This document shows, piece by piece, positions 27,228-36,339 of a stretch of 64,000 nt of DNA. The position numbers were made by a program, and so were the translations under genes. The stretch's first letter is position 1. Each line of letters begins with the position of its first letter. The stretch is taken from positions 1 through 64,000 of the forward strand of contig PABA01000050.1 of the NCBI GenBank assembly GCA_002699025.1, written 5' to 3'. The DNA is from Sandaracinus sp. Lineage in GTDB: Bacteria > Myxococcota_A > Polyangia > Polyangiales > Houyiibacteriaceae. The notes beneath the pieces were generated by a model that did no database searches, was not told where the DNA came from, and worked only from the letters and a program-made list of their open reading frames with translations.

Positions 27228-27292
27228 GAGCTGACATGGGACCGGCGCAGCCGTGCGCTCCCTCACATGGCGAGCGCTCCTCGTGTCAGCTC
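27228..27292. promoter_or_regulatory. Inverted repeat in the sigma/CHAT divergent promoter region
   Basis: Perfect 9-bp arms GAGCTGACA (27228-27236) and TGTCAGCTC (27284-27292) are separated by 47 bp in the 355-bp gap between the sigma-factor and CHAT genes. A shorter pair, GTCCCC and GGGGAC, lies at 27137-27158. The first may be a regulator site or paired promoter elements for sigma-dependent autoregulation. The rest of the gap holds no gene that I can support. Confidence 0.3.
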
Positions 27293-27436
27293 TCCACACC
27301 TCGCGTCGGAGACCCGAACGACAGGCCTTCTCCGCGTCGATCGGCGCGGCAGCAAGGCGCGCGAGAGAGACACGTGCGGGGTCGCCCCGGGGTTTCTCCT
27401 GGGGCTCGCTTCCGGTTCGCGCTATCGCGCGGATCG

Positions 27437-30121
27437 ATGGGGGGTTCCATCGCACGTTTCGCCTGGATCGGAGTCGCGGTGATGGCGTGCGGAGGCAACG
27501 AGAGCGCGAGCCCGGCGCGGGAGGAGCTCCCCCTGCTCTTCGCCGGCTGCGCCGCCGTGGACGGCGACGGGCGCTGCGCGGTGGAGCCGGGCGCCTCGCT
27601 GACGCTCTGGGTGCCGGGGCGCGGCGCGGCGGAGCTCCTCGCGGGTACGACCGCGCTGGAGGTCACGCCGCACGAGACGGGCGGCGGCGAGACGGGCGGT
27701 GACTCGCCCGACGACCCCGAGGACGACGCCCCCCGCGCGACGGTCCGCGCCGTGGCCGACGGGCTCCGCTTCACGCTCGCCGGGGTGGACCCGAGCTGGG
27801 GCACGCTGACCATCCGGCGGGACGACGCCGAGGGCCTGCTCCCCCTGCGCCGCGCGTCCGTGCCCGAACCGATCGTCGCCGCCCGCGCCGCGCGAGCCCG
27901 CGGCGAGCTCGACGAGGCGGAGGCGCACCTCGCGGGCTGGGCGCCGGAGGGGGCGCGGGAGCGCGGGCTCCTCGAGGGGGTGCGCGCGCGCCTCGCCTTC
28001 TCGCGGGGCGACAACGCGGCCTGCCTCCGGCACTACGCGCGCTCCATGCGGCTCTTGCAGGAGGCCGGCGCCCGCTCGGAGCTCGTGAGCGACGGCCTCG
28101 CGCGGGCCTTCGTCCTCCACCGGCGCATGGGCCGCGTCGAGGAGGCGCGGGGCGTGCTCGAGGCGCTCGCGCCGCACGTCGAGGGCGACCCGGTCGGCGC
28201 GCTCCGCCTCGCGCTCACGCTGGGCACGCTCCAGCACTCGCTCGGGGACCTCCGCAGCGCGCTCGAGACCCTGCGCCGGGCGAGCCGGGACGCCGAGCGC
28301 CTCGGCATGCTGATGGAGCGGGCCGGCGCCGACGAGATCCGCGCCGACGCGCTGCTCCGCCTCGGGCGCGTGGAGGAGGCCGACGCGCTCATGGAGGCGC
28401 TCGCCGAGCCCATGCGCGACGCGGCCCCCTGCACGCGCGCGACCTGGTACGCGAACCTCGGCCACCAGCGGATGCTCGGCGAGGACGACCCGGCGCGACT
28501 CCGCTCGGCCCTCGCGCCCCTCGAGCGGGCGCGCGACCTCTTCGCCGACGCCTGCCCGCGGCCGGCCTCGTTGGCGAACGCCTGGGCGAACCTGGCCGAC
28601 GCGGCGCTCCGGCTCGGGGACGAGGAGACAGCGCGGGAGGCGGTGGAGGCCGGGAAGGCCCTCGAGGCGCCGGACGCGACGGTGCGCGCCTGGCTCCTCG
28701 CGCTGGACGCGGAGCTCGCGCTCGAGGCCGGCGCCCACGAGGAGGCCCTCGCGCGCTACGCGGAGCTCGAACGGCGCGCCAGCGCGGCGGGCTGGACGCG
28801 GGAGGTGTGGCGGGGCGCCCTCGGGCGGGGCCGCGCGCTCGCCGAGCTGGAGCGCGGGGACGCGGCGCGCGAGGCCTTCGACGCGGCGGAGGCGGCCCTC
28901 GATCGGCTCTACCGGCGGCTGCCCCTCGACGGCGCCCAGGGGCGCGCCCTCGCCCGACACGAGGCGAGCGCGCGCGAGCGCGTGCGGCTCGCCCTCGCCG
29001 CGGGCGACGTCGAGGCGGCCTTCCGCGTCGCGCGCCACGCCCGCGCCCGCCGGCTCGGCGCCGCCCATCGCGCCGCCCGCTTCGGCCGGGCGGACGCGCG
29101 GCGCCGGGCCGAGGGCGCCCTCGCCGACTACTGGGCGCGGCGCCGCACGCTCCGGGCGCAGCGCGAGGCCGCCTGGGCGGCGCCGGAGGACGCGCTCGAG
29201 GCGCGCGCCGCCGAGGCGCGGCTCCTCGAGGACGCCGCGCTCGAAGCGCTCGACCGGGCCTTCCCGCCGCTGGCGGAGGACGCGGCCCCGCCGCTCGACG
29301 AGGGCGCGCTGACGCTGGTGCTCTTCCCCCTCGACGACGCCGGCGACGCGCTCGCCGTGCTGGCGAGCCACGCGGGCGCCTTCCGCGGCGCCGTTCGCCC
29401 GGCCACGGACGCGCTCGAGGGCCTGGACGAGCCCATCGAGAGCGCCTCGTCGATCCGCGTCCTCGCGCACGGCCCGGCGGCCTCCCTCGACGTGCACCTC
29501 CTCCCCTGGCGCGGCGCCCCGCTCGGCGCGCAGAAGCCGGTGGTCTGGGCCCTGGACGCCCGCGGCGCGCCGACGCGTCAGGGCCGCGGCGCCCTCGTCG
29601 TCGGCGATCCCCGCGGCGACCTCGCCGGCGCCCGGGACGAGGCGCGGGCGGTCGCGGCGCTCCACCGGGCGCGGGGCGAGCGCGTGCGGCTGCTGCTCGG
29701 CCCGCAGGCGACGCACGGCGCGCTCCTCGACGCCCTGCCGACGGTCGCGCACCTCCACTACGCGGGGCACGGCGACGTCGAGGAGGCCGGCCTCTGGGGG
29801 AGCGGCCTGCGGCTCGCGGGCGACGAGCGGCTGACGACGGGCGACGTGCTCGCGCTGCCGGCCGCGCCGGAGAGCGTGCTGCTCTCGGGCTGCGAGACCG
29901 GTCAGCCGGCGGAGGAGCTGGCGCTCGGCCTGGCCAACGCCTTCCTCGCGACCGGGGCGCGGCGGGTGGTCGGCACGACGCGGGCGGTGGACGACGCGAC
30001 GGCCGCGAGCGTGGGCGGCGCGCTGGAGCGCGAGGCCCGCGCCCCCTGGCCCGAGCGCCTGCGCCGGCTGGTGGCCGAGCGCGGCGACGAAGTGGGGGCG
30101 TACCGGGTGTACGTGCCCTGA
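27437..30121 (+). CDS. Exported lipoprotein with TPR-like repeats and a CHAT protease domain
   Basis: An 894-aa protein. The N terminus (ARFAWIGVAVMAC) is a lipoprotein signal with the lipid-bearing Cys at about residue 18. A small beta domain lies at about 25-130, followed by TPR-like helices from about 140 to 560 (AACLRHYARSMRLLQEAG, GDLRSALETLRRA). The C-terminal CHAT domain (about 640-894) is caspase-like and keeps both catalytic residues: His778 in HYAGHGD and Cys819 in LLSGCETG. An active cysteine protease is therefore expected, with TPRs as the sensing or substrate part. Export of a CHAT protein to the envelope is unusual. It is divergent from the sigma-factor gene and 83 bp before a small lipoprotein gene. 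Confidence 0.85.
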   Translation: MGGSIARFAWIGVAVMACGGNESASPAREELPLLFAGCAAVDGDGRCAVEPGASLTLWVPGRGAAELLAGTTALEVTPHETGGGETGGDSPDDPEDDAPRATVRAVADGLRFTLAGVDPSWGTLTIRRDDAEGLLPLRRASVPEPIVAARAARARGELDEAEAHLAGWAPEGARERGLLEGVRARLAFSRGDNAACLRHYARSMRLLQEAGARSELVSDGLARAFVLHRRMGRVEEARGVLEALAPHVEGDPVGALRLALTLGTLQHSLGDLRSALETLRRASRDAERLGMLMERAGADEIRADALLRLGRVEEADALMEALAEPMRDAAPCTRATWYANLGHQRMLGEDDPARLRSALAPLERARDLFADACPRPASLANAWANLADAALRLGDEETAREAVEAGKALEAPDATVRAWLLALDAELALEAGAHEEALARYAELERRASAAGWTREVWRGALGRGRALAELERGDAAREAFDAAEAALDRLYRRLPLDGAQGRALARHEASARERVRLALAAGDVEAAFRVARHARARRLGAAHRAARFGRADARRRAEGALADYWARRRTLRAQREAAWAAPEDALEARAAEARLLEDAALEALDRAFPPLAEDAAPPLDEGALTLVLFPLDDAGDALAVLASHAGAFRGAVRPATDALEGLDEPIESASSIRVLAHGPAASLDVHLLPWRGAPLGAQKPVVWALDARGAPTRQGRGALVVGDPRGDLAGARDEARAVAALHRARGERVRLLLGPQATHGALLDALPTVAHLHYAGHGDVEEAGLWGSGLRLAGDERLTTGDVLALPAAPESVLLSGCETGQPAEELALGLANAFLATGARRVVGTTRAVDDATAASVGGALEREARAPWPERLRRLVAERGDEVGAYRVYVP

Positions 30122-30204
30122 GGCGAGAGAGGATGGCGCCGCGCGGACGGCGCCGGTGAGCGGAGAGACGGAGAGACCGCGCGGAAGCGCGAGGGGAGAC
30201 AGCG

Positions 30205-30906
30205 ATGCAGATGAAGAAGACGATGACGACGGCGCTCGTGCTCGCCGGAGCCGTGGGCTGCGCGATGCCCGTCGGCGAGGAGATCGGCCGCTCGGAGGAA
30301 GCGCTCCGGGCGCGCGAGGCGGGCTTCGTGCTCGCGGAGACCGCCGACGGAGAAGGGCGCGACTCCACGGATCGCAGCCTCAGCGCGTCGAACCAAGACG
30401 GCGAAGGGAGCGACTCGACGGATCGCACCGGCAGCGCGACGGACCTCGTCGCCCCGCCGACCGAGATCTGCTGGTGGGACACGGAGCCCCAGTACTCCTG
30501 CACCGGGGACATCCCGGACGGCCGCGAGCCCACCTGCCCGACCTGCTGCGAAGGCTGCTTCGTGAAGCCCTTCTTCGGCAGCTGGTACTACGCGCGAATC
30601 CAGGTCGGCGAAGGCCTGAGCGAGGAGATGACCAACGAGGTCGTTCCCACCCCCGACACGCTCCAGCCGCTCGTCATCCTCGGGACGAGCCCGGGAGAGC
30701 CGCCGCTGGACTACGCGAAGGTGCCCATCGATCTCGAGGCGGCGCTCACGAACGCGGGCGCCTACATCCCGGTCAGCGCAGAGCATGGCGGCGCGGAGAA
30801 CCTCTACCTCTGGTTCGTGGAGGATCTCGGGGTCGGCAAGTCCAGGCCCATCGGCCCCGTCCCCCTCATCGAGAGCGGCGGTGGCCTGGACCTGTACACG
30901 CCGTAG
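30205..30906 (+). CDS. Small predicted lipoprotein downstream of the CHAT gene
   Basis: A 233-aa protein with lipobox GAVGC (Cys19). Residues about 45-80 hold a repeated acidic segment, DGEGRDSTDRS and DGEGSDSTDRT. A cysteine cluster (CPTCCEGC, about 112-119) lies in the middle. The rest is unrecognised and beta-rich. A good ribosome-binding site (GAGGGGAGA) precedes the ATG. Same strand and short distance suggest cotranscription with the CHAT gene; it could be a partner or substrate, which is inference. It is convergent with the TonB-like gene, 7 bp away. Confidence 0.7.
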   Translation: MQMKKTMTTALVLAGAVGCAMPVGEEIGRSEEALRAREAGFVLAETADGEGRDSTDRSLSASNQDGEGSDSTDRTGSATDLVAPPTEICWWDTEPQYSCTGDIPDGREPTCPTCCEGCFVKPFFGSWYYARIQVGEGLSEEMTNEVVPTPDTLQPLVILGTSPGEPPLDYAKVPIDLEAALTNAGAYIPVSAEHGGAENLYLWFVEDLGVGKSRPIGPVPLIESGGGLDLYTP

Positions 30907-30913
30907 GCGGCGC

Positions 30914-32749
30914 TCAGCTCGGCGCGCCGGCGCGGACGCCGCGACGCCGGCCGAGGACCTCGCCGGGGCGGACGGCGGGCGGGGGCTCTTCCCCCTGGCC
31001 CTCCCCTTCGCCCTCGTGGTCGTGGTCGTGGTCGTGCTCGGCGCCGCCCTCCTGCTCGCCCTCCGTCCCCCAGGTCGGCTGCGCATCCCCCGGCACCAGG
31101 CCGCCGCGCTGGGGCCCGTCCGAGAGCGGGTCCCGGCGCTGGCGCGGGCCGCCCGGCGGGTTCGGGAGGATGTAGGGCTCGGCGTTGAAGGTCCCGCACT
31201 GGCGGCTGTTCCGGTAGAAGCTCCAGTGCATGTAGGCGCGCCCGTCGCCGCTGAGGATGCTCTCGGGCGGCGCCGGATAGGGCTGGGCGCGCATCACCGC
31301 GCTGTAGGCGCTGAAGTCGAAGGGCAGGAGGCCGCTCGTCCGCACCACGCCGATGCGGTGGATGCTGCCGTCCCGGTTGAAGATGATCTCGAGCTTCGTC
31401 CGGAGCGACTGATCGTTCATCGGGTTGCTCGAGTCGGCCGGGAGCCGCGCGATGAAGCCGTTCACGTACTGCGGGTGGATGCGCCGATGGACCGCCGCGA
31501 TGTAGGCCGCGAAGGGTGAGGCCGCGGCGTTGAGCGCCGTCTGGTTGCCGCTCCGCACGCCCGGCACGTAGTTCTCGATGGCCGCCCGGAAGCGCCGCCA
31601 ATTCCGCTGCCGTTCCCGGTGTCGCCCGCGCTGCCGGCTCAGGCGCTCCTCCACGTAGGCCTGCCGCGCCTGCTCGAGCTCCTCCTCGCCGACGATCTCC
31701 TCGAACTGGCTCCAGGAGACGCGCAGGTTCGCCCCCTCGCTGCCCGAGCCGCGCCCCCGGCCGCCGCGCGAGCGCTGCGCCGTGCGCCGACGTCCGTCGC
31801 CCTCCCGCCCGGCCCGGGCCTCGCGCCGCTCGCCGCCCCCCTCGCCGCCGCCGCTCCCCTCGGGCTGGACGCGCCGGCGGATCACGAAGGTGCCCTGCCC
31901 GTCGTCGATGGTGATCGTCTCCCACTCCGGCTCGGGCTCGCCCCCGCGCTCGGCGACGGCCTCCCGCGCCTCGCCCGTGCCGCCGCTCGAGGGCGCGCGC
32001 CGCTCGCCCTCCTCCCGCTCGTTCCCCCGGGAGCGCACGTTCGGCGGCGGCGTCTCCGAGGCCTCCCGGGGCCGGACCTCCTCGGTCTCGCTCTCGGTCG
32101 GCAGGCGCCGATCGCTGCCCTCCATCTCGCGGGTCTCGCGCGCGAGCTGCTCGTCCGCGTTGCCCTCCTCCGGCTCGAGGGTCGCCTCGACCGGGTCGCC
32201 GGCCTCCACCTGCTCGGCGTCCTGCGTGAGGCTGCGGATGCGCGCGACCGTCTCCTCCTCGACCCGGTTGTTCTCGTCGGCGAGGAAGCGCGCGTTCTCC
32301 GGCGCCTCGACCTCCGGATCCCGGCTGCGCTGCTGGACGGCGATCCGGTCGTTCGGGGGCGGTGGCGTGGCCGGGACGACCTCCTCCTCGGGCACGGGGA
32401 CGACCTCGACCTCGGGCGGCTCGGTGCGCTCCTCCGGCTCCTCGTCGTCGACGCGGCGCTCCCACTCGCGCTCCGGCGACGTCTCGGCCGGCGGACGCTC
32501 CTCGCCCTCGACCTCGTCCTCCAGGAGGCTCTCGGGCTCCTCGGCGGGCTCTTCTTCTTCCTCGAGGGGCGGGAGCGGGGGGAGCTCGAACTCGACGGGC
32601 GCAGCGTCGCCGGCCCGGGCCTCGGGCGACGACTTGGCGTCGAGCCACTTCGTCATCACGCCGAGCACGCCGTACACGGGCAGATGCACCGCCAGCGACG
32701 CCAGGAGCGCCACGACGAGAGCAGCCACGGTCGGTTCGACGCGCTTCAC
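30914..32749 (-). CDS. TonB/TolA-like energy transducer
   Basis: A 611-aa protein with a short cytoplasmic start and one membrane helix (about residues 8-30, VAALVVALLASLAVHLPVYG). A very long acidic and Pro-rich periplasmic region follows (about 45-340). The C-terminal domain has LRTKLEIIFNRDGSIHRIGV and AYSAVMRAQPYPAPP, matching the TonB/TolA C-terminal fold. Such proteins couple the proton gradient through ExbBD or TolQR to outer-membrane transport or envelope integrity. The tail holds a HDHDHDH run that may bind metal. No exbBD genes are seen in the window. Confidence 0.75.
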   Translation of the reverse strand: MKRVEPTVAALVVALLASLAVHLPVYGVLGVMTKWLDAKSSPEARAGDAAPVEFELPPLPPLEEEEEPAEEPESLLEDEVEGEERPPAETSPEREWERRVDDEEPEERTEPPEVEVVPVPEEEVVPATPPPPNDRIAVQQRSRDPEVEAPENARFLADENNRVEEETVARIRSLTQDAEQVEAGDPVEATLEPEEGNADEQLARETREMEGSDRRLPTESETEEVRPREASETPPPNVRSRGNEREEGERRAPSSGGTGEAREAVAERGGEPEPEWETITIDDGQGTFVIRRRVQPEGSGGGEGGGERREARAGREGDGRRRTAQRSRGGRGRGSGSEGANLRVSWSQFEEIVGEEELEQARQAYVEERLSRQRGRHRERQRNWRRFRAAIENYVPGVRSGNQTALNAAASPFAAYIAAVHRRIHPQYVNGFIARLPADSSNPMNDQSLRTKLEIIFNRDGSIHRIGVVRTSGLLPFDFSAYSAVMRAQPYPAPPESILSGDGRAYMHWSFYRNSRQCGTFNAEPYILPNPPGGPRQRRDPLSDGPQRGGLVPGDAQPTWGTEGEQEGGAEHDHDHDHEGEGEGQGEEPPPAVRPGEVLGRRRGVRAGAPS

Positions 32750-32946
32750 GGGTTCACCCTGCCACAGCTCGGGGCGCGGATCGCGCCGACGCGCCGGGCT
32801 CCCCGTTTGGACGCACGAGGCCGCCGATTCGTTTCGAGGGGGGCGCCGAAGGGGGCGCCGACGGAACGCGAAACGGAGGGGCCGAGAGGCGCCCTCCGTT
32901 CGCGGGGGTGGCCCGTGAAGCGAGGTTCACGGGCGAGAACCGACGT

Positions 32947-33615
32947 TCACCGCACCTGGACGGTGGTGCTCCGGCCTCCGCCGCGGCGCCGCGTGGTGGT
33001 CGTGGTGCGGACCCGCGTGTTGTTGTTGCGTCGCCGCCGGGTGGTCGTGGTGCGGCGCCGGACCGTGCCGTTCCCGCCGCGCTGCACGGTGGTGGTGCGG
33101 CGCACCGTGCCAGGCCGCCCGCGCTGCACGGTGGTGGTCCGCCGCACGGTCCCGGGCCGACCGCGCCGCACGGTCGTGGTCCGCCGCACGGTCGCCGGTC
33201 GACCCCGGCGCACGGTGGTCCGGCGCACGGTGGTCGGGTGACGGCGGACGGTCGTGGTGCGGACCCGCGCGCCCCCCTGGCGCCAGTTGCCCCGGACGTA
33301 GACGTAGCCGTTGCCCCGGCGCTCCCAGCGCGGCTGCACGTAGGTGTAGCCCGGACGCGCCTGGATGTAGCGCCCCTGCACCCAGACGTACTGGGCGCCG
33401 TTCCACTCCCAATGGCCCTCGACCCAGATCGCGTTCTGGTAGGGGGCCACGGGCCGCTGCGCGACGACCCGGCGCTGCGGGGGCGCCTGGTAGACGACCA
33501 CGCCGCTGCTGGGGGCGTTGGTCGCGTAGACGGTCCGTCGCGGCGTCGTGTGGATGGTGCAGCCGCTTGCGGCGAGGGCCGTGGCGGCGGCGATCAGAGT
33601 GAGCTGGAGCTTCAT
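32947..33615 (-). CDS. YXWGXW-repeat lipoprotein with an Arg/Thr-rich tail
   Basis: A 222-aa predicted lipoprotein (lipobox LAASGC, Cys19). The central part has motifs of the YXWGXW repeat family (WVEGHWEWNGAQYVWVQGRY, VYVRGNW), usually found in small envelope proteins. The C-terminal half is a strongly basic repeat of about 14 residues (RRGRPGTVRRTTTV) in four copies, followed by Arg/Thr/Asn runs. The basic tail might bind polyanionic surface polymers. A strong ribosome-binding site (GGGAGGAGG) lies before the ATG. Confidence 0.75.
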   Translation of the reverse strand: MKLQLTLIAAATALAASGCTIHTTPRRTVYATNAPSSGVVVYQAPPQRRVVAQRPVAPYQNAIWVEGHWEWNGAQYVWVQGRYIQARPGYTYVQPRWERRGNGYVYVRGNWRQGGARVRTTTVRRHPTTVRRTTVRRGRPATVRRTTTVRRGRPGTVRRTTTVQRGRPGTVRRTTTVQRGGNGTVRRRTTTTRRRRNNNTRVRTTTTTRRRGGGRSTTVQVR

Positions 33616-33948
33616 CGGGTTCCTCCTCCCGGAGCAGTCACGCGGACCCCCCTGGAGAGCATCTCGGGTTCGGAGGCGTTCCGCCTCCCGGTGCAGCGGC
33701 GCGGCGGCCGGCGTGGTGGGAGAGCAAGAACCGTTCTCGACGTCTTACGTACCAGGGTGCCCGTTCTCCCGTGCCCACGCACCCGATTTCCAAAGTCTTG
33801 CGAAATTTCCACAGCACCACCCACGTCACCCCACCGCCCCTCGACATCGCGGGGGGAAAGATGGTTGGCTCCGGACCACGCCGGCTGGAGCCGGCCAGGG
33901 ACACACCGGCCGGAGCCGGCGAGGGAACCCGAGGGAGGCGAGAGAGCC
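33616..33948. promoter_or_regulatory. Divergent intergenic region with a lower-GC core
   Basis: 333 bp between the YXWGXW lipoprotein and the pyrophosphorylase genes. A lower-GC segment (about 33725-33815, with TTTCCAAAGTCTTGCGAAAT) probably carries the promoters. Nearer the pyrophosphorylase start, GCCGGCTGGAGCCGGC (33880-33895) and a similar GCCGG-rich palindrome at about 33907-33921 could form hairpins in the 5' leader. No gene is supported here. Confidence 0.35.
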
Positions 33949-35064
33949 ATGGCGCTGCAGATCGACGAAGCGACCCACGAGCTTCTTCAAAGTTATGGTT
34001 TCGACGAAGAGACCTTCGAGACCCTCCGGGCCCGGTTGAAGGCCGGCGAGGCGGGGGCCGAGCAGAACCGCATCCGCGGTGAGGTGACGCCCCCGGAGGC
34101 GGAGGACGTGACCACGCTGCCGGCCGTGGGGAGCGCCGAGCGCGAGGCGCTGGCGGCGAAGGGGCGCGAAGCGATCGCCGCCGGGCAGGTCGGCGCCATC
34201 GTGCTCGCCGGCGGCATGGCGACGCGCTTCGGCGGCGTCGTGAAGGCGGGCGTCGAGGCCGTCGACGGGAAGACCTTCATGGAGCTGAAGGTCCGCGACA
34301 TCCTCACGGCGGCCGAGGAGGCCGGCGGGCGCGTGCCCCTCTTCCCGATGACGAGCTTCGCGACCGACGCCGAGGTCACGATGCTCTCCGCGCCCCTCGC
34401 GAACGAGCACGTCCCCATCGAGACCTTCCCGCAGCTCATCTCGCTCCGCCTCACCCCGGAGGGCGAGCTCTTCCGGGACGAGGCCGGTGAGCTCTCGCCC
34501 TACGCGCCGGGCCACGGCGACCTGACCTTCGCGCTCCGCAAGGCGGGCATCCTCGAGCGCTTCCGGGCCGCCGGCGGCCGCGTGCTCGTCATGAGCAACG
34601 TCGACAACCTCACCGCCACCCTCGACCCGGCGATCATCGGGGCGCACCTCCAGGGCGGCAAGCCCATGACCGCCGAGATGGCGCCGAAGCTCCCGGGCGA
34701 CAAGGGCGGCGCCCCGGCGCGCGTGGACGGCGAACCGCAGATCGTCGAGGCCTTCCGCTTCCCGGCGGACTTCGACCAGGACTCCATCCCGGTCTTCAAC
34801 ACGAACACGCTCCTCTTCGACGCCGAGGCCATCGATCGGGACTTCGACCTGACGTGGTTCGCGGTCACCAAGCAGGTCGGCGGCAAGCCCGCGATCCAGT
34901 TCGAGCACCTCGTCGGTGAGCTCTCCGCGTTCCTCCCGTCGACCTTCCTGCGCGTCGAGCGCGAGGGCGCGGACGCGCGCTTCCAGCCGGTGAAGGACCC
35001 GGCGGAGCTCGAGCGGCGACAGGACGAGATCCGCACGGCCCTCGAGGCCCGGGGCATCCTCTGA
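33949..35064 (+). CDS. UDPGP-family sugar-nucleotide pyrophosphorylase
   Basis: A 371-aa nucleotidyltransferase of the UDP-glucose/UDP-GlcNAc pyrophosphorylase type (eukaryote-like UDPGP fold), making a UDP-sugar from UTP and a sugar 1-phosphate. The nucleotide-binding loop is IVLAGGMATRFGG (about residues 83-95). Family stretches FPMTSFATD, GHGDLTFAL, RVLVMSNVDNLTATLDP and NTNTLLFDAEAI follow in the right order, with a terminal FLRVEREGADARFQPVK. Sugar specificity cannot be told from sequence. A ribosome-binding site (GAGGGAGGCG) supports the ATG at 33949. Confidence 0.85.
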   Translation: MALQIDEATHELLQSYGFDEETFETLRARLKAGEAGAEQNRIRGEVTPPEAEDVTTLPAVGSAEREALAAKGREAIAAGQVGAIVLAGGMATRFGGVVKAGVEAVDGKTFMELKVRDILTAAEEAGGRVPLFPMTSFATDAEVTMLSAPLANEHVPIETFPQLISLRLTPEGELFRDEAGELSPYAPGHGDLTFALRKAGILERFRAAGGRVLVMSNVDNLTATLDPAIIGAHLQGGKPMTAEMAPKLPGDKGGAPARVDGEPQIVEAFRFPADFDQDSIPVFNTNTLLFDAEAIDRDFDLTWFAVTKQVGGKPAIQFEHLVGELSAFLPSTFLRVEREGADARFQPVKDPAELERRQDEIRTALEARGIL

Positions 35065-35113
35065 AGGCCGAGGCCGGGGCCGCGCGCGCCGGCCGCTGAA
35101 GACGGCGCCGCCC

Positions 35114-36307
35114 GTGCCTCCCCTCCGACACGCCTCGCGCGGCCCGTCGTGGCGCGCGGCGGCGCTGCTCGTGCTCGCCTCCCTCGGCGCCTGCGCGAGC
35201 GAGCCGCCGCTCCGCTGCCGCTTCGGCGAGGGGCACACGCTCGGGGCCGTCCACCTCGCCTACGACGACGTGCGGCTCGTGGCCGAGGGCGCGGGGTGGC
35301 GGGCGCTCTGGTCCGCGCCCGACGGGCTCTTCGCGCGGCCCATCGACGGCGCGGGGGCGCCGACCGGCCCGACCCGGCGGCTCGGGGCGCGCTGCGATGG
35401 CGGGCTGGACGCGGCGGCGCTCGGGGCGGGCGCGCTGCTCGTGGCCTGCGCGCGGCGGGGAGACGCGACCAAGGGGCGGCCCGGCGCGCTCGTGCTCTTG
35501 CGCTTCGAGGAGGGCGTCACGACCTGGCGCCGCCGCTTCGATCCCGTGGGGCGGGACGCGCGGGGGGTCGCGATGGCGGTGCGGGGCGATCGGGTGGGGC
35601 TCGCCTGGCACGACGGCGTGCCCGGGAGCTGGCAGCTCTGGTTCGTGGAGGTCGCGCTCGGGAGCGCGCCCGAGGACGCGGGGGCCGAGGCGGAGGACGC
35701 GCCGCGGCCGCTCTCCTCGAGCGGGGTCTCGGCCGGGGCGCCGCGGGTCTGGGTGGACGGGGAGCGCGCGCTCTGGACCTGGGCGGAGACCTGGCTCGAG
35801 GCCGGCTATCCGCACGGGCAGGTGCTCGTCTGGTCGGGGCGGGGGCTCCCCCAGCGGGTCGCGGAGGTCGACTTCGAGGCGCCGGCGCCCGACCTGGCGC
35901 GGGACGGGCGCTCGCTGGTGGTCTTCTTCCGGGACCACCGGCGGCCCTGGCGGAGGCCGCAGCTCTACGCGCGGCGGGTGGACGACGGGCTCCGGCCGAT
36001 GGCGCCGGCCGAGAGGGTCGGGCGGGCGAACCATCGCCGGGGCGCGGTGGCGTTCCCCTGCGCGGGCGGCCTCGCGGCGGTGATCCCGCGGACCTGGGAC
36101 GAGGACGTGCTGGTCGGGCTGCAGGTGCTCGACGGGCAGCTCGAGGGGCGCATCCGAGAGCAGCAGATCTACGAGTGGGCGGCGCGCTTCCCGGTGGCAG
36201 ATGGCGCGTGCGTGGGGGACGGGGCGATCCTCGCGCTCGTCGGCGCCGAGGGCCGGCCGGAGGCGACGCGCGCGCCGCTACACGCCATGGCGCTCCGCTG
36301 CGAGTAG
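35114..36307 (+). CDS. Lipoprotein of unknown function, beta-propeller-like
   Basis: A 397-aa predicted lipoprotein from a GTG start, with lipobox SLGAC (about Cys27). The mature part is a series of blades with Trp-rich strands (GWRALWSAPDGLFARPI, GSWQLWFVEV, ERALWTWAETWL), suggesting a propeller of the kind used for binding; no catalytic residues are recognised. It starts 49 bp after the pyrophosphorylase gene on the same strand and may be cotranscribed. It is convergent with the first Ser/Thr kinase gene. Confidence 0.65.
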   Translation: MPPLRHASRGPSWRAAALLVLASLGACASEPPLRCRFGEGHTLGAVHLAYDDVRLVAEGAGWRALWSAPDGLFARPIDGAGAPTGPTRRLGARCDGGLDAAALGAGALLVACARRGDATKGRPGALVLLRFEEGVTTWRRRFDPVGRDARGVAMAVRGDRVGLAWHDGVPGSWQLWFVEVALGSAPEDAGAEAEDAPRPLSSSGVSAGAPRVWVDGERALWTWAETWLEAGYPHGQVLVWSGRGLPQRVAEVDFEAPAPDLARDGRSLVVFFRDHRRPWRRPQLYARRVDDGLRPMAPAERVGRANHRRGAVAFPCAGGLAAVIPRTWDEDVLVGLQVLDGQLEGRIREQQIYEWAARFPVADGACVGDGAILALVGAEGRPEATRAPLHAMALRCE

Positions 36308-36339
36308 CTGCGCTCCGCGCGCCGGCAAGCTCGCCGCGC

